From Spirosoma sp. (GTDB lineage Bacteria > Bacteroidota > Bacteroidia > Cytophagales > Spirosomataceae): a stretch of DNA of 64,000 nucleotides. Below are positions 40,766 to 50,185 of the stretch, in pieces. Location: contig NZ_JAPLET010000030.1 of NCBI RefSeq assembly GCF_026391055.1, positions 608,203 to 672,202 of the forward strand, in the 5' to 3' direction. The notes below the pieces were generated by a model. That model ran no database searches and was not told where the DNA came from. It worked only from the letters and a program-made list of their open reading frames with translations. The translations under genes and the position numbers were made by a program. Position 1 is the first letter of the stretch. Each line of letters opens with the position of its first letter.

Positions 40766-41554
40766 ATGACAAACTCAACCGTTTCTTCAGGAAAAATCAA
40801 TAAAGAATGTGAGCTAGACACAATCGAAGTATCACCAAACTTTAGCCCAGGAAACATGGAAAACATTCTTTCTAAATTTTACCTCTCAACCAAACCAACA
40901 AGCAATCTGTACCTACAGTGGATAGAGGACGAAAGCTTCGTTGTTGATGAATCCAACTCTTTCTATTTGATCGTAGGTAAACGTCTTGTTGATATATTAA
41001 TTTCCGCAGCGGCTATTGTCTTTGTTTTAAGCTGGCTGTTACCAATAATCGGGATCATTATTTTTATTGACTCGCCGGGATCGATATTTTTTATACAGCC
41101 CAGAACAGGTTATAAAGGTGCCTGCTTTCCGTGTATAAAGTTTCGGACGATGTACAACATCAAGCAGACCGAATTTCGCCAGACCAGCCTCAATGACGAC
41201 CGGGTAACGCGGGTTGGCCGGTTTCTCCGAAAAACTAACCTGGATGAACTGCCTCAGTTTATCAATGTCTTGTTGGGCAGCATGAGCATCGTAGGCCCTC
41301 GTCCACATGCGGTACAACATGATGTGCTTTACTGGACATCCATGACGTACAGAAATCGGTATCGTATCAAGCCGGGTATTACGGGTCTTGCTCAGGTACG
41401 TGGAGCACGCGGTGAAACCGAGAAATCTCAGAAAATGGATCATCGCGTTCGCTACGACCTTTTTTATATCAAGCAGAGAAGTTTTCTGTTCGATATAAAA
41501 ATATTTATCCTCACCATTAAAACGATGCTTGAAGGTGATAAAAATGCCTGGTAA
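40766..41554 (+). CDS. Initiating sugar-phosphate transferase (phosphoglycosyltransferase)
   Basis: Transfers a sugar-1-phosphate to undecaprenyl phosphate at the inner membrane, starting the repeat unit. The 262-residue protein has one membrane segment (about 72-97, VDILISAAAIVFVLSWLLP) and the bacterial sugar transferase domain: KFRTMYN, TRVGRFLRKTNLDELPQF, GSMSIVGPRPHA and the C-terminal RYRIKPGITGLAQVRGARG. It lacks the extra N-terminal helices of WbaP/WcaJ-type enzymes, so it is the short monotopic form. The N-terminal 65 residues are unusual, polar and not recognised. First gene of the operon, with AT-rich codon use at its 5' end. Confidence 0.92.
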   Translation: MTNSTVSSGKINKECELDTIEVSPNFSPGNMENILSKFYLSTKPTSNLYLQWIEDESFVVDESNSFYLIVGKRLVDILISAAAIVFVLSWLLPIIGIIIFIDSPGSIFFIQPRTGYKGACFPCIKFRTMYNIKQTEFRQTSLNDDRVTRVGRFLRKTNLDELPQFINVLLGSMSIVGPRPHAVQHDVLYWTSMTYRNRYRIKPGITGLAQVRGARGETEKSQKMDHRVRYDLFYIKQRSFLFDIKIFILTIKTMLEGDKNAW

Positions 41555-41601
41555 ACAGGGCACCTACTTGAGTGTGTATTTTTCACCGACAATGTATTGA
41601 C

Positions 41602-42432
41602 ATGACCATATTGACTAAAAACATACGTATTAGCAGATCGAGAATAGCCTTAGTAAACTTTGGTTTTCTACTGTTTTTCTTTTACTCCTGCACATCCACA
41701 AAATCAGTCACCTACTTTCAAGGAGGAACTCAACTGGACACCGCCCGGTACAGCACACTACAACCGGTAACCCCCTCACAATCAGCAATTGAATCTGGTG
41801 ATATTCTGGCCATTGTAGTAACCAGCCTGAGCGAAGAATCGAATGAGCTTATCAATTTCCCCAATGTTCACCCGCTCAATCTAACGATTTTTCCAGGTGC
41901 AACAACGCAGGGACAGCAGCCATTGGGCTACATGGTCGACGATGCCGGTAACGTTAATGTTCCACTCGTTGGTAACGTAAAATTAGTGGGCCTGACTATT
42001 AAAGATGCCAATAAACTCCTGGTCGAAAAACTTGGAAAATACCTGACCAATCCGTCTGTGACGGTTCGTCAATTGAACTACAAAGTCACGGTGCTTGGCG
42101 AGGTTAACCGCCCCGGAATTTTCAGTTTACTCGATAATAAAACAACGCTGCCCGACCTGCTGGGAATGGCCGGTGATTTAACCGTTTATGGCCGTCGGGA
42201 CAACGTAATGTTGATTCGGATGAATGGTGCGAAACGCGAAGTTATCCGGTTGGACCTGACCTCACGGAATGTTCTGAACTCTCCTTATTTCTTTGTTCAA
42301 AACAATGACGTTGTCTACATCGAACCACGCAGCGGCAAGCTTACATCGGCCGACCGGACGGTTCAGTTATTACCTATTTACCTGGGTATAACGTCTACCT
42401 TATTATTCCTGGCCAATATCCTGCTCAGATAG
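41602..42432 (+). CDS. Polysaccharide export lipoprotein, Wza-like
   Basis: Outer-membrane export channel subunit of 276 residues. Signal and lipobox end at FFFYSCTSTK. Poly_export domain: SAIESGDILAIVVTSLSEE, then GYMVDDAGNVNVPLVGNVKL and LTIKDANKLLVEKLGKYL; SLBB domain: YKVTVLGEVNRPGIFSLLDN. A C-terminal hydrophobic segment (YLGITSTLLFLANILL) may cross a membrane. Works with the Wzc-like kinase encoded next. Start at 41602 chosen because the earlier ATG adds residues ahead of the signal. Confidence 0.92.
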   Translation: MTILTKNIRISRSRIALVNFGFLLFFFYSCTSTKSVTYFQGGTQLDTARYSTLQPVTPSQSAIESGDILAIVVTSLSEESNELINFPNVHPLNLTIFPGATTQGQQPLGYMVDDAGNVNVPLVGNVKLVGLTIKDANKLLVEKLGKYLTNPSVTVRQLNYKVTVLGEVNRPGIFSLLDNKTTLPDLLGMAGDLTVYGRRDNVMLIRMNGAKREVIRLDLTSRNVLNSPYFFVQNNDVVYIEPRSGKLTSADRTVQLLPIYLGITSTLLFLANILLR

Positions 42433-42479
42433 ATTTTACAGCAGTAAACGAGCCACTCACGTTATAAATACAACTAGAA

Positions 42480-44798
42480 ATGATCGATAATCAGTATACT
42501 AATTCGACGCCAAATAAGCCCGTAAATATACGCTTATTTTTTTCGAAGTATTTACGCAACTGGTACTGGTTTGTTATTGCTCTGGTAGCCACCTTAGGTG
42601 GTGCCTATTATTACCTTCGGACCACAACACCAATTTACCAGGTTAACGCAGCCATCCTTATCAAAAAAGAAGATAAAGGGATGATCGGCGAAGATATTAT
42701 TAAGAGCGAAAATACGAAGGTAAGCGAGAAAAATATCGAAAACGAAATTGAAACATTAAAGTCCAGAACATTAATTCAACGTGTGGTCGATGATCTGAAT
42801 TTGACCGTTGGTTATTTTCAAAAAGGAGCCGTTCGGGATAATGAAGAAATTTACGACGAATCGCCCATTCATGTACGGCCCATTAAATTAACTCCTGCCG
42901 CCTATGCAGGTCCTGTTTCGGTCCATATTCTAAATCCAAAGCAATACGAATTGCTGGATGAAGAAGGAAAAACTAAAGGCAAATACAGTTTTAATGAGCT
43001 GGCAAAAAGTGATTATGGTACGTTTAACATAACGTATATCGATTCGCTCTATAAGCCCGAAAAAGATGTAATTAATGTTGCTTTTTATGATAAAGAGGTA
43101 ACTGTCCAGCAATATCAATCTGCCGTTAAAGTAGAGTTAAACAACCAGAAGAGTACGGTTCTCAAACTGGGCATGGAAACGCCGGTACCATCGAAAGGGA
43201 AAGCGATTTTAGGCAAGTTGATGGACGAATACACTTTTGCGGCCCTGGCGGACAAAAACAAGGAAGCGGCCAATACCATGCAGTTTATCGACGAGCGCCT
43301 TCGGCTGATTACCAGCGAGTTGGGCAACGTTGAAAAAAATGTTGAATCCTATAAAAGTGAGGCCGGTATAACCGACCTAAGTACCGAAGGAAACTTGTTT
43401 CTGGAATCGGTAAAAGACAACGACGCCAAACTGAACGACGTTGAAATTCAACTCAGGGTGTTGAACGGCGTTGAATCGTATTTAAAGAGTAGCCAGAACG
43501 GCGTGGCCCCCGCTACAGCAATGGGCAACGATGCCGTACTGGGTGGCCTGTTGAAGAAACTCAGTGACCTGGGTTCGCAGGAAGAGAAATACAGCCGGAC
43601 TACGCAACCCGATAACCCGTACCGGCAAACGATTGAAGCACAGATTGCCAGTACGAAAGCGTCCATCCGCGACTATGTCAACAACCAGCGGCAGAATCTG
43701 CTCGTCACGCAAAGCAGCCTGAAACAGCAGAACGGGCGGTTCAACTCGTCGATCCGAACCATTCCTCGCAAGGAGCGCGAGTTTGTGAATATCAAACGCC
43801 AGCAGGCCATCAAGGAAAATCTGTACCTGCTCCTGCTCCAGAAAAAAGAAGAAACCGCCATCGCACACGCCCCTACGGTTACGGACAGCCGGGTTATGGA
43901 TGCGCCTTACAGCTCTCCGGGTCCTGTTAAGCCAAACCGCAGCAGCATTTACATGCTGGCCATCTTTGCCGGTTTGCTGATTCCGGCCGGGTTTATCAGT
44001 GCCCGTGGCCTGATGAACGACAAAGTGCAGTCGCGGAAAGAAATTGAAGAAGAAACGGGGGTTGTTGTATTCGGTGAAATCACTAGAAAACCAAAGCAGC
44101 TCAAGAACAACATCGTTGACCTGACCAGCCACTCGCTCATTGCCGAGCAGTTTAAAATTCTGCGGGCCAATTTGCAGTATGCCGCCCGCGAAGATGGCAG
44201 CGTAGACGGGCAGGTGATTCTGATCACCTCATCCGTCAGTGGTGAAGGCAAGAGCTTTGTGAGCATCAATCTGGCCCTGAGCCTGGCGTTGCTCAACAAA
44301 AAGGTGATCGTGCTGGAACTGGACCTGCGCAAGCCACAAACGGCTCAGTACCTGAACATGACTCAGCTCGACAAGCCGGGTATCTCCAGCTACCTGGACG
44401 GCCGGATTGGCCACGAGCAGTTGATTCAGCAAACGCAGGTTCACCCCAACCTATATTTCATAGCAAGCGGCCCAATTCCCAATAACCCAACCGAGCTGCT
44501 GTCGAACGGACGTATTCAGGTCTTGCTCGACCAGCTACGAAGCGAGTTCGATTACATTGTTCTGGATACGCCCCCGGTAAGTATGCTGGCCGATGCCACG
44601 CTGCTGGGACCCTACGCGGATACCGCTTTTTACGTTGTCCGCCACGAGTACACGCCACGCAATTATATGCGTTTGCTGTCCAATTTAAACGACAGCCACA
44701 AGTTCAAATCGCTGAACGTCATTGTCAACGCCGTCAACTATCCCAACAGTGAGGATTTCGGCTATGGGTATAGCTACCCGAAGCGCAAAGCGTACTAA
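42480..44798 (+). CDS. Polysaccharide co-polymerase / tyrosine autokinase, Wzc-like
   Basis: Inner-membrane protein of 772 residues controlling chain length and export. A Wzz domain with a first membrane helix (about 28-46) is followed by a long periplasmic coiled-coil region, a second helix (about 490-508, SIYMLAIFAGLLIPAGF), and a cytoplasmic BY-kinase: Walker A SSVSGEGKSFVSINLALS (about 581-598), Walker A' VIVLELDLRKPQ, Walker B YIVLDTPPV. The C-terminal tail FGYGYSYPKRKAY contains the tyrosine cluster that is autophosphorylated. Kinase and Wzz are in one chain, as in proteobacterial Wzc. 5' half more AT-rich than the 3' half. Confidence 0.95.
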   Translation: MIDNQYTNSTPNKPVNIRLFFSKYLRNWYWFVIALVATLGGAYYYLRTTTPIYQVNAAILIKKEDKGMIGEDIIKSENTKVSEKNIENEIETLKSRTLIQRVVDDLNLTVGYFQKGAVRDNEEIYDESPIHVRPIKLTPAAYAGPVSVHILNPKQYELLDEEGKTKGKYSFNELAKSDYGTFNITYIDSLYKPEKDVINVAFYDKEVTVQQYQSAVKVELNNQKSTVLKLGMETPVPSKGKAILGKLMDEYTFAALADKNKEAANTMQFIDERLRLITSELGNVEKNVESYKSEAGITDLSTEGNLFLESVKDNDAKLNDVEIQLRVLNGVESYLKSSQNGVAPATAMGNDAVLGGLLKKLSDLGSQEEKYSRTTQPDNPYRQTIEAQIASTKASIRDYVNNQRQNLLVTQSSLKQQNGRFNSSIRTIPRKEREFVNIKRQQAIKENLYLLLLQKKEETAIAHAPTVTDSRVMDAPYSSPGPVKPNRSSIYMLAIFAGLLIPAGFISARGLMNDKVQSRKEIEEETGVVVFGEITRKPKQLKNNIVDLTSHSLIAEQFKILRANLQYAAREDGSVDGQVILITSSVSGEGKSFVSINLALSLALLNKKVIVLELDLRKPQTAQYLNMTQLDKPGISSYLDGRIGHEQLIQQTQVHPNLYFIASGPIPNNPTELLSNGRIQVLLDQLRSEFDYIVLDTPPVSMLADATLLGPYADTAFYVVRHEYTPRNYMRLLSNLNDSHKFKSLNVIVNAVNYPNSEDFGYGYSYPKRKAY

Positions 44799-44848
44799 GC
44801 GTTGCTACAGGCTGTAAACCAGCCCATTACTCAACAAACGTTAAGATT

Positions 44849-45331
44849 ATGCCTTGGTTCGTTCTTTATACAAAGTCTCGAAATGAGAAGATCGTTGCGG
44901 AAAAACTACGGGCAAAGAACATAGAGGTGTACTGCCCTATGATCAAACGCTCCCGCCAATGGTCGGACCGGGTTAAAGTGGTTGAAGAGCCTCTGTTTCG
45001 CTCCTATTGTTTTGTGAAGCTGGATGAACGCCGACGACACGAGGTATTCTCGGTACCCGGCCTAGTTCGGTACCTGTTCTGGGAAGGCAAACCAGCCATC
45101 GTTCGCGATGCCGAGATCGACTCCATCAAGACGATGCTGGCCGAAGTCGATCATGAATTGATTCATATTAAACCATTACATCCTGGCACTCAACTGACCA
45201 TCAAATCGGGTTCGTTCCGCGACTCGATTGGTACCGTTGTGCGTCAGGATGGCCGGATCGTCACCGTTATGCTGGAGTCACTCCAGATGGTATTGAAGGT
45301 AGATCTGGCCACTACCGCTATTGTCGGATAA
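44849..45331 (+). CDS. UpxY-type NusG-like transcription antiterminator
   Basis: NusG paralogue of 160 residues: NGN domain (about 1-95; PWFVLYTKSRNEKIVAEKL, then YCPMIKRSRQWSDRV and LFRSYCFVKLD) and a C-terminal KOW domain (about 108-158; GTQLTIKSGSFRDSIGTVVR). In Bacteroides, UpxY proteins let RNA polymerase read through long capsule operons. Unlike UpxY of Bacteroides it is the fourth gene, not the first, and it is followed by a 165-base gap with a hairpin; it may therefore control the downstream genes. Confidence 0.9.
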   Translation: MPWFVLYTKSRNEKIVAEKLRAKNIEVYCPMIKRSRQWSDRVKVVEEPLFRSYCFVKLDERRRHEVFSVPGLVRYLFWEGKPAIVRDAEIDSIKTMLAEVDHELIHIKPLHPGTQLTIKSGSFRDSIGTVVRQDGRIVTVMLESLQMVLKVDLATTAIVG

Positions 45332-45496
45332 GCATCCGTCGGTCAGGTTCAAGTAAGCGTACCCAGTAAGAATAAGCATACAGTACCCTGGTTTTTGCCC
45401 GATTTAGGTCCCCGGATGGGACTGAAAGGGCGGAGCCATACAAACAGGCCCCGGCATCATACCATACCGGGCTGATTTTAAGACGTAACTCACTTT
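45332..45496 (+). promoter_or_regulatory. Gap with GC-rich hairpins after the antiterminator gene
   Basis: A 165-base gap holding two possible hairpins: gtccc-cggat-gggac (about 45408-45422) and an imperfect GC-rich stem from about 45448 to 45472 followed by a T-run. These could be a terminator or pause site on which the UpxY-type protein acts; not proven. Confidence 0.35.
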
Positions 45497-46798
45497 ATGA
45501 AGGCAGTCCTTTCGCAGTTAACCAATAATCCTTCTTATGCTAAATTATGGCATTGGATAAAGCTTGTCTCAATTACGGGGACTGCCCAGGTAACGGTTCA
45601 GGCGATTGGTTTCATCAGCGGTATTCTGGTGATTCGTCTGCTGCCCACGCAGGAGTATGCGTTGTATACGCTGGCCAATACCATGCTGGGCACCATGACG
45701 GTACTGGCCGATGGCGGCATCTCGACAGGGGTGATGGCCAAAGGGGGCAAAGTATGGCAAGACCGGCAGCGGTTGGGCGAAGTACTGGCAACAGGCTTTA
45801 ACCTGCGGAAAAAATTCGCCGTCGTGAGCCTGTGCATTGCCTTACCCATACTGGTTTACCTGCTGCACCACCACGACGCCAGCTGGACAATGTCGATACT
45901 CATTGTACTGGCCCTGATTCCGGCCTTCTTTACGTCGCTGTCGGGTACGTTGCTGGAAATTGCGCCGAAGCTGCATCAGGAGGTGGCTCCGCTGCAAAAA
46001 ATACAGGTGGGTGTTGCCCTGAGCCGGTTGGTCTTACTCAGCCTGAGCATATTCACCTTTCCGGTCACCTTCATCGCCATCTTGTCGGCGGGTCTGCCCC
46101 AGATCTGGGCCAACCGACGGATTCGCAAAATATCATCGGTCTTTGCCGACACCACACAGGCCATTAACCTGACCGACCAGAAAGAGATTCTCTACATGGT
46201 CAAACGGTTGCTCCCCGAAGCAATCTACTACTGCGTGTCGGGGCAGCTTACAATTTGGCTTATTTCCATTTACGGCTCAACGGCGGGTGTGGCGCAGGCC
46301 GGTGCCTTAGGTCGGCTGCCGGTTGCCCTGACGTTGTTTACCGTATTATTCGGATCGCTGGTACTACCTTTTTTCAGCCGCACACCAGCCGTCAAAACGA
46401 TAGTCCTTCAGCAGTACCTGAAAATTCAGGCCGGGCTGGTGGTTCTGGGCCTTTGCATTGTTGGGGGCGTGGTTCTCTTTTCGGGGCCGATCCTGACCAT
46501 TCTGGGTCCACAGTATACGGGTCTGACCAGCGAACTGATTATCATGATGGTAGGCAGCACGATCAGCTTCATTGCCACCTCCTCGTTTTTTCTGTGCACG
46601 TGCAGAGGCTGGGTCATTAACCCCGCCATCTCTATCACCATTAGTATCGGGGCTATAATCGCCGGGGTGTCCATCATTGATGTATCGACCCTCAAAGGGA
46701 TTTTCTGGCTCAACATATTCACAAGTATCGTGCATCTGATCATGCACCTGGCGTACGGGATTCACCGAATTGTGACCATTAAGAACGACGCCAACTAA
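45497..46798 (+). CDS. Polysaccharide flippase, Wzx-like
   Basis: Inner-membrane flippase of 433 residues moving lipid-linked repeat units across the membrane. About twelve hydrophobic helices are seen through the chain, in the MOP superfamily pattern (TAQVTVQAIGFISGILVIRL, LPTQEYALYTLANTMLG, then LLPEAIYYCVSGQLTIWL). No charged catalytic motif is expected. The next glycosyltransferase starts 14 bases after its stop codon. Confidence 0.88.
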   Translation: MKAVLSQLTNNPSYAKLWHWIKLVSITGTAQVTVQAIGFISGILVIRLLPTQEYALYTLANTMLGTMTVLADGGISTGVMAKGGKVWQDRQRLGEVLATGFNLRKKFAVVSLCIALPILVYLLHHHDASWTMSILIVLALIPAFFTSLSGTLLEIAPKLHQEVAPLQKIQVGVALSRLVLLSLSIFTFPVTFIAILSAGLPQIWANRRIRKISSVFADTTQAINLTDQKEILYMVKRLLPEAIYYCVSGQLTIWLISIYGSTAGVAQAGALGRLPVALTLFTVLFGSLVLPFFSRTPAVKTIVLQQYLKIQAGLVVLGLCIVGGVVLFSGPILTILGPQYTGLTSELIIMMVGSTISFIATSSFFLCTCRGWVINPAISITISIGAIIAGVSIIDVSTLKGIFWLNIFTSIVHLIMHLAYGIHRIVTIKNDAN

Positions 46799-46812
46799 AC
46801 TACGAATCTGCA

Positions 46813-47847
46813 ATGAAAAAAAACCTGCTCATCATCGGCTCATCTCAGGGTGTTTACGGAGGTATTGAAGCCTACATGATCGCACTGGCCGAAGCAGCTT
46901 CTTCCTGGGAGGAATTCGATGTCAAATTGTGTTTTAAAATAATTGAAGGTGCAGACGCGGTCGAAAACCTGGTACAGTCGGCTGAAGCGGTTTGCAAACA
47001 GGTCTATTTTGTTCGGCGAGGTTCCAAAGAATTAGTTGACCTGTTGAAATGGGCCGATGTGCTGCACGTGCAGAACATGCCGCCCGATATTGTTTTTCCA
47101 GCCCGGTTCATGTCGAAGAAAGTCTTCCTGACCGTGCATAACCGTCGTCTGCCCGAACTCAACCTGCACAACCTGATTTGGCGTTTCTCCATCCGGTTCG
47201 CTTACCGCCGGTGGTTCAACTCCAACTTTGTATGGGGCACCTGGGAGAATGGCAAAAAATCCAGCAACAGCGATTGTGTGCCCACCGTATGTCGGCTACC
47301 AACCGCCTGGTGCCCGCCCGAACAGCGCAAAGGGTTCCTGTTTGTAGGTCGTTGGATCGAAAACAAAGGCATTCAGGAAATCCTGAAAGCGTACGCCCTC
47401 GGCAATTTCGACCCAAACGAATATCCGCTCACCATCCTGGGCGACGGGCCACTGAAACCGGTCGTGCTGTCGATGATCGACGAACTGAAGATCAAGCATG
47501 TAAATATGCCGGGCTTCGTCGACGACGCGACCAAACAAAAGTACCTGTCGTCGACGCGCTGGCTGCTGGCCCCCGCCCGGACGCAGGAAGATTTGGGTCT
47601 TACACCCATCGAAGCCCGCAGCGTAGGAGTACCGTCTATCGTTACACGCGACGGGGGATTACCCGAAGCGGGTGGAGCGGCTTCGCTGATTGTTGAGCCG
47701 GGCGATGTGGAAGGCCTGGCGCGTTGTATGCAGATGGCTGCCACCATGGACGAAACAGAATACCAGCGTCGCGGCAAACTGGCCAAAGACACCCTCGAAG
47801 GCTTCCTGAAACCAATGGATTTTTACCGTACCTCCTATAATAACTAA
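46813..47847 (+). CDS. Glycosyltransferase family 4 protein
   Basis: Retaining GT-B glycosyltransferase of 344 residues. The N-terminal part holds SSQGVYGGIEAYMIALAEA; the C-terminal nucleotide-sugar domain includes FVGRWIENKGIQEILKAY, LTILGDGPLKPVV and the EX7E-like region QEDLGLTPIEARSVGVP, with TRDGGLPEAGG after it. Sugar donor and acceptor cannot be assigned. Second gene after the UpxY gap. Confidence 0.9.
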   Translation: MKKNLLIIGSSQGVYGGIEAYMIALAEAASSWEEFDVKLCFKIIEGADAVENLVQSAEAVCKQVYFVRRGSKELVDLLKWADVLHVQNMPPDIVFPARFMSKKVFLTVHNRRLPELNLHNLIWRFSIRFAYRRWFNSNFVWGTWENGKKSSNSDCVPTVCRLPTAWCPPEQRKGFLFVGRWIENKGIQEILKAYALGNFDPNEYPLTILGDGPLKPVVLSMIDELKIKHVNMPGFVDDATKQKYLSSTRWLLAPARTQEDLGLTPIEARSVGVPSIVTRDGGLPEAGGAASLIVEPGDVEGLARCMQMAATMDETEYQRRGKLAKDTLEGFLKPMDFYRTSYNN

Positions 47848-47978
47848 GTCATATTGATCACACCTGATTCACCTGTCGAATCGGGCTATTTATTCGAATA
47901 GATCAGACAGGCAATTCACTATACATAAGCAGTTTACCCCACGTAAAAGCTGCACATTGAGTAATTATCCAACACTAA

Positions 47979-49160
47979 ATGAGTACCCTAATGCCTGGAA
48001 AATCTATCCGTATAATTTCACCGGTATCAAGTGTTTATCTGGATGCCGCCCGCTTACTTGCCGCCCTCGTTGTCCTGTATGTACACGCGCACGACCAGTG
48101 GTATGGGGTTGAAACAGCCCTGCTCAAATCGTTAGCACACGGGGCCGTCGTTATCTTTTTTGTGCTGTCGGGCTATGTTATCGCCTACACGACGACCAAC
48201 AACAACCGGGGCGAATTTCAGTACGCCAAAGCACGGCTGAGCCGACTGTATTCGGTGCTGGTTCCTACTCTGTTAATAACCATCGTTGCCAGCCTCATCG
48301 TTTCGAAGGCAGACCCGGCACTGATGGCCGAATATACGCGGGGCGCGGCTTGGCCACGATACCTGCTCAGCGGCACATTTCTGAACGAAATCTGGTTTCT
48401 GTCGGCTACCCCGCCCATTAACCGGCCACTGTGGTCGCTGAGTTACGAGTTCTGGTATTATGCCATTTTTGGAGCCTGGTTTTATGCTAAAGGAGGATAC
48501 AAATCCTACCTGCCGTTCCTGCTGATTTGCATGGTAGCCGGTCCTAAGATCCTGTGCATGATGCCCATCTGGCTGGCCGGTGTTGCGGCTTACAAATACC
48601 GGGGGCCTGTTAGCACGTCCAACAAACTATTTGCCCTGATCCTTTTGCTGTTTGGCGTGGTAGTGGTGTCTGTGCTCTCGTTGCCCGCTATTCCGTACCA
48701 GCTCGGCAGAAGTCCGCTTTACTACGCCAACCAGTTCATTACCGACTGGATTTCGGGGCTGATTTTTGCTTTCTCGCTCTGGCTCCTGCCCACCGTTGCC
48801 CAGGCACCCGCCCGGCCCAATCGCTGGATCGAGCGGTTCCGGGATATAGCCAACATGACGTTCCCGCTGTATGTGCTGCACCATCCGCTACTCATTCTGT
48901 GGCGGGCCGTTAGGGGCTATCAGCCGGGAAGCCTGACCGACATGTGGCAGGCGATTGTCGTTGTCACCCTTGTTTCGGCAGTGTTGGGTGTGCTGATGGA
49001 TAAGCAGAGATTCCTGTGGGATCGGCTCTTTACGTTTCTGCTGAACAAAGTAAAACAGCTGACGATAAAGATTACCCCGTCTGCCCATCGGGCTAAAGTG
49101 CTCGTATTTAATACGGTCGGAAAACCGGCCGTCAGCGCACAGTCTGAACACGATAATTGA
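47979..49160 (+). CDS. Membrane acyltransferase (acyltransferase 3 family)
   Basis: Inner-membrane O-acyltransferase of 393 residues with about ten helices; such enzymes add acetyl or other acyl groups to surface polysaccharides. Family features are YLDAARLLAALVVLYVHAHD with the catalytic His (VHAHD), the GAVVIFFVLSGYVIAYTT segment, NRPLWSLSYEFWYYAIFG, and TFPLYVLHHPLLIL near the end. A second in-frame ATG at 47991 is equally possible as start. A gap of 131 bases upstream contains no clear promoter. Confidence 0.88.
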   Translation: MSTLMPGKSIRIISPVSSVYLDAARLLAALVVLYVHAHDQWYGVETALLKSLAHGAVVIFFVLSGYVIAYTTTNNNRGEFQYAKARLSRLYSVLVPTLLITIVASLIVSKADPALMAEYTRGAAWPRYLLSGTFLNEIWFLSATPPINRPLWSLSYEFWYYAIFGAWFYAKGGYKSYLPFLLICMVAGPKILCMMPIWLAGVAAYKYRGPVSTSNKLFALILLLFGVVVVSVLSLPAIPYQLGRSPLYYANQFITDWISGLIFAFSLWLLPTVAQAPARPNRWIERFRDIANMTFPLYVLHHPLLILWRAVRGYQPGSLTDMWQAIVVVTLVSAVLGVLMDKQRFLWDRLFTFLLNKVKQLTIKITPSAHRAKVLVFNTVGKPAVSAQSEHDN

Positions 49161-49214
49161 TTTGCCTGCCGGATTAACGTATCTGCGTATCCAGGTGATA
49201 AAAAATTAAAACCA

Positions 49215-50153
49215 ATGACTAAAGTTTCGATCTTAATTCCGACCTATAAAAGGCCCGATCTCCTCGTGGAAGCCGTTAAGTCGTGTCTGGCGCAGACGTA
49301 TCCGCCTTACGAGCTGGTCATCGGCGACGACTCACCCGATGAGGTGACGGCTCAGGTAGTTGACGAACTAAAGAAAGAATCGCCGATAACCATTCGCTAC
49401 ATCCACAACAAGCCGTCGCTGAAGCAGGCCCGGAATGTGAACATGCTTTTCGACGAAGCCAAAGGCGATAAAGTGATGATTCTGCACGACGACGATTTGC
49501 TGATGCCCGAATCATTGGAAACCCTGGTGAACGTCTTCGAGCGTGACCCGTCGGTGAGTGTGGCGTTTGGCAAACAGTACATCATTACCGATACCGGCGA
49601 AATTGACCCGGAGTCGTCTATTACGTTTAATCAGGACTTTTACCGGATCGAGAAATTTGAGGGGACTGCGTTATCCCCCTTCGAGTCGGCCCTCTGCCAG
49701 CAGTTTCCGAACAACGGCTACCTGATCAAGGCCGATATCATCAAGAAAATGCAGTGGAATACCGACGCCGGTGACGCCTGCGATTATGAGTTTGGCTACC
49801 GGCTGGGGCTGGCGGGCTACAAAATGTACTTCGTCAACAAGTTTCTGGGCAAGTACCGTTTGTCGGCCGGGTCGATCTCCCACTCCAAAACCAGCGACTG
49901 TGCCTACCAGGCCTACCATATTCTGAGCAACAGCAAGCCCAACAGCCCTTTCTCCGAAGAAGTACGGGCCAAACGCTTATACGAGCGGGCACCCATTGCC
50001 ATAACCGAAGCAGTCAACCTCGGCAAACGCGGCAAAGCCGTCGAGATTCTGTTCAGCGAGTGGTACAGAAAGCGTATCCTGTCGTTGCAGGGGATAAAAC
50101 GGGTGCTGTACATCCTGTTTTATTTCGAACCGAAGAAATTATTCCGGGCCTGA
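49215..50153 (+). CDS. Glycosyltransferase family 2 protein
   Basis: Inverting GT-A enzyme of 312 residues. The nucleotide-sugar site is clear: KVSILIPTYKRPDLLVEAVK, PYELVIGDDSPDEVT, and the metal-binding DxD-type LHDDDLLMP. A later AGDACDYEFGYRLGLAGYKM covers the acceptor side and catalytic base region (DYEF). The C-terminal 70 residues are helical. Product cannot be assigned. It precedes a GT4 gene by 32 bases. Confidence 0.9.
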   Translation: MTKVSILIPTYKRPDLLVEAVKSCLAQTYPPYELVIGDDSPDEVTAQVVDELKKESPITIRYIHNKPSLKQARNVNMLFDEAKGDKVMILHDDDLLMPESLETLVNVFERDPSVSVAFGKQYIITDTGEIDPESSITFNQDFYRIEKFEGTALSPFESALCQQFPNNGYLIKADIIKKMQWNTDAGDACDYEFGYRLGLAGYKMYFVNKFLGKYRLSAGSISHSKTSDCAYQAYHILSNSKPNSPFSEEVRAKRLYERAPIAITEAVNLGKRGKAVEILFSEWYRKRILSLQGIKRVLYILFYFEPKKLFRA

Positions 50154-50185
50154 TCAAATCGGTCCTCAATCAAGAAAGAAATCGT

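Noticed and set aside
43482..44132. 216-codon minus-strand frame within the Wzc gene
   Set aside because: Shadow frame; the Wzc frame has all expected motifs.
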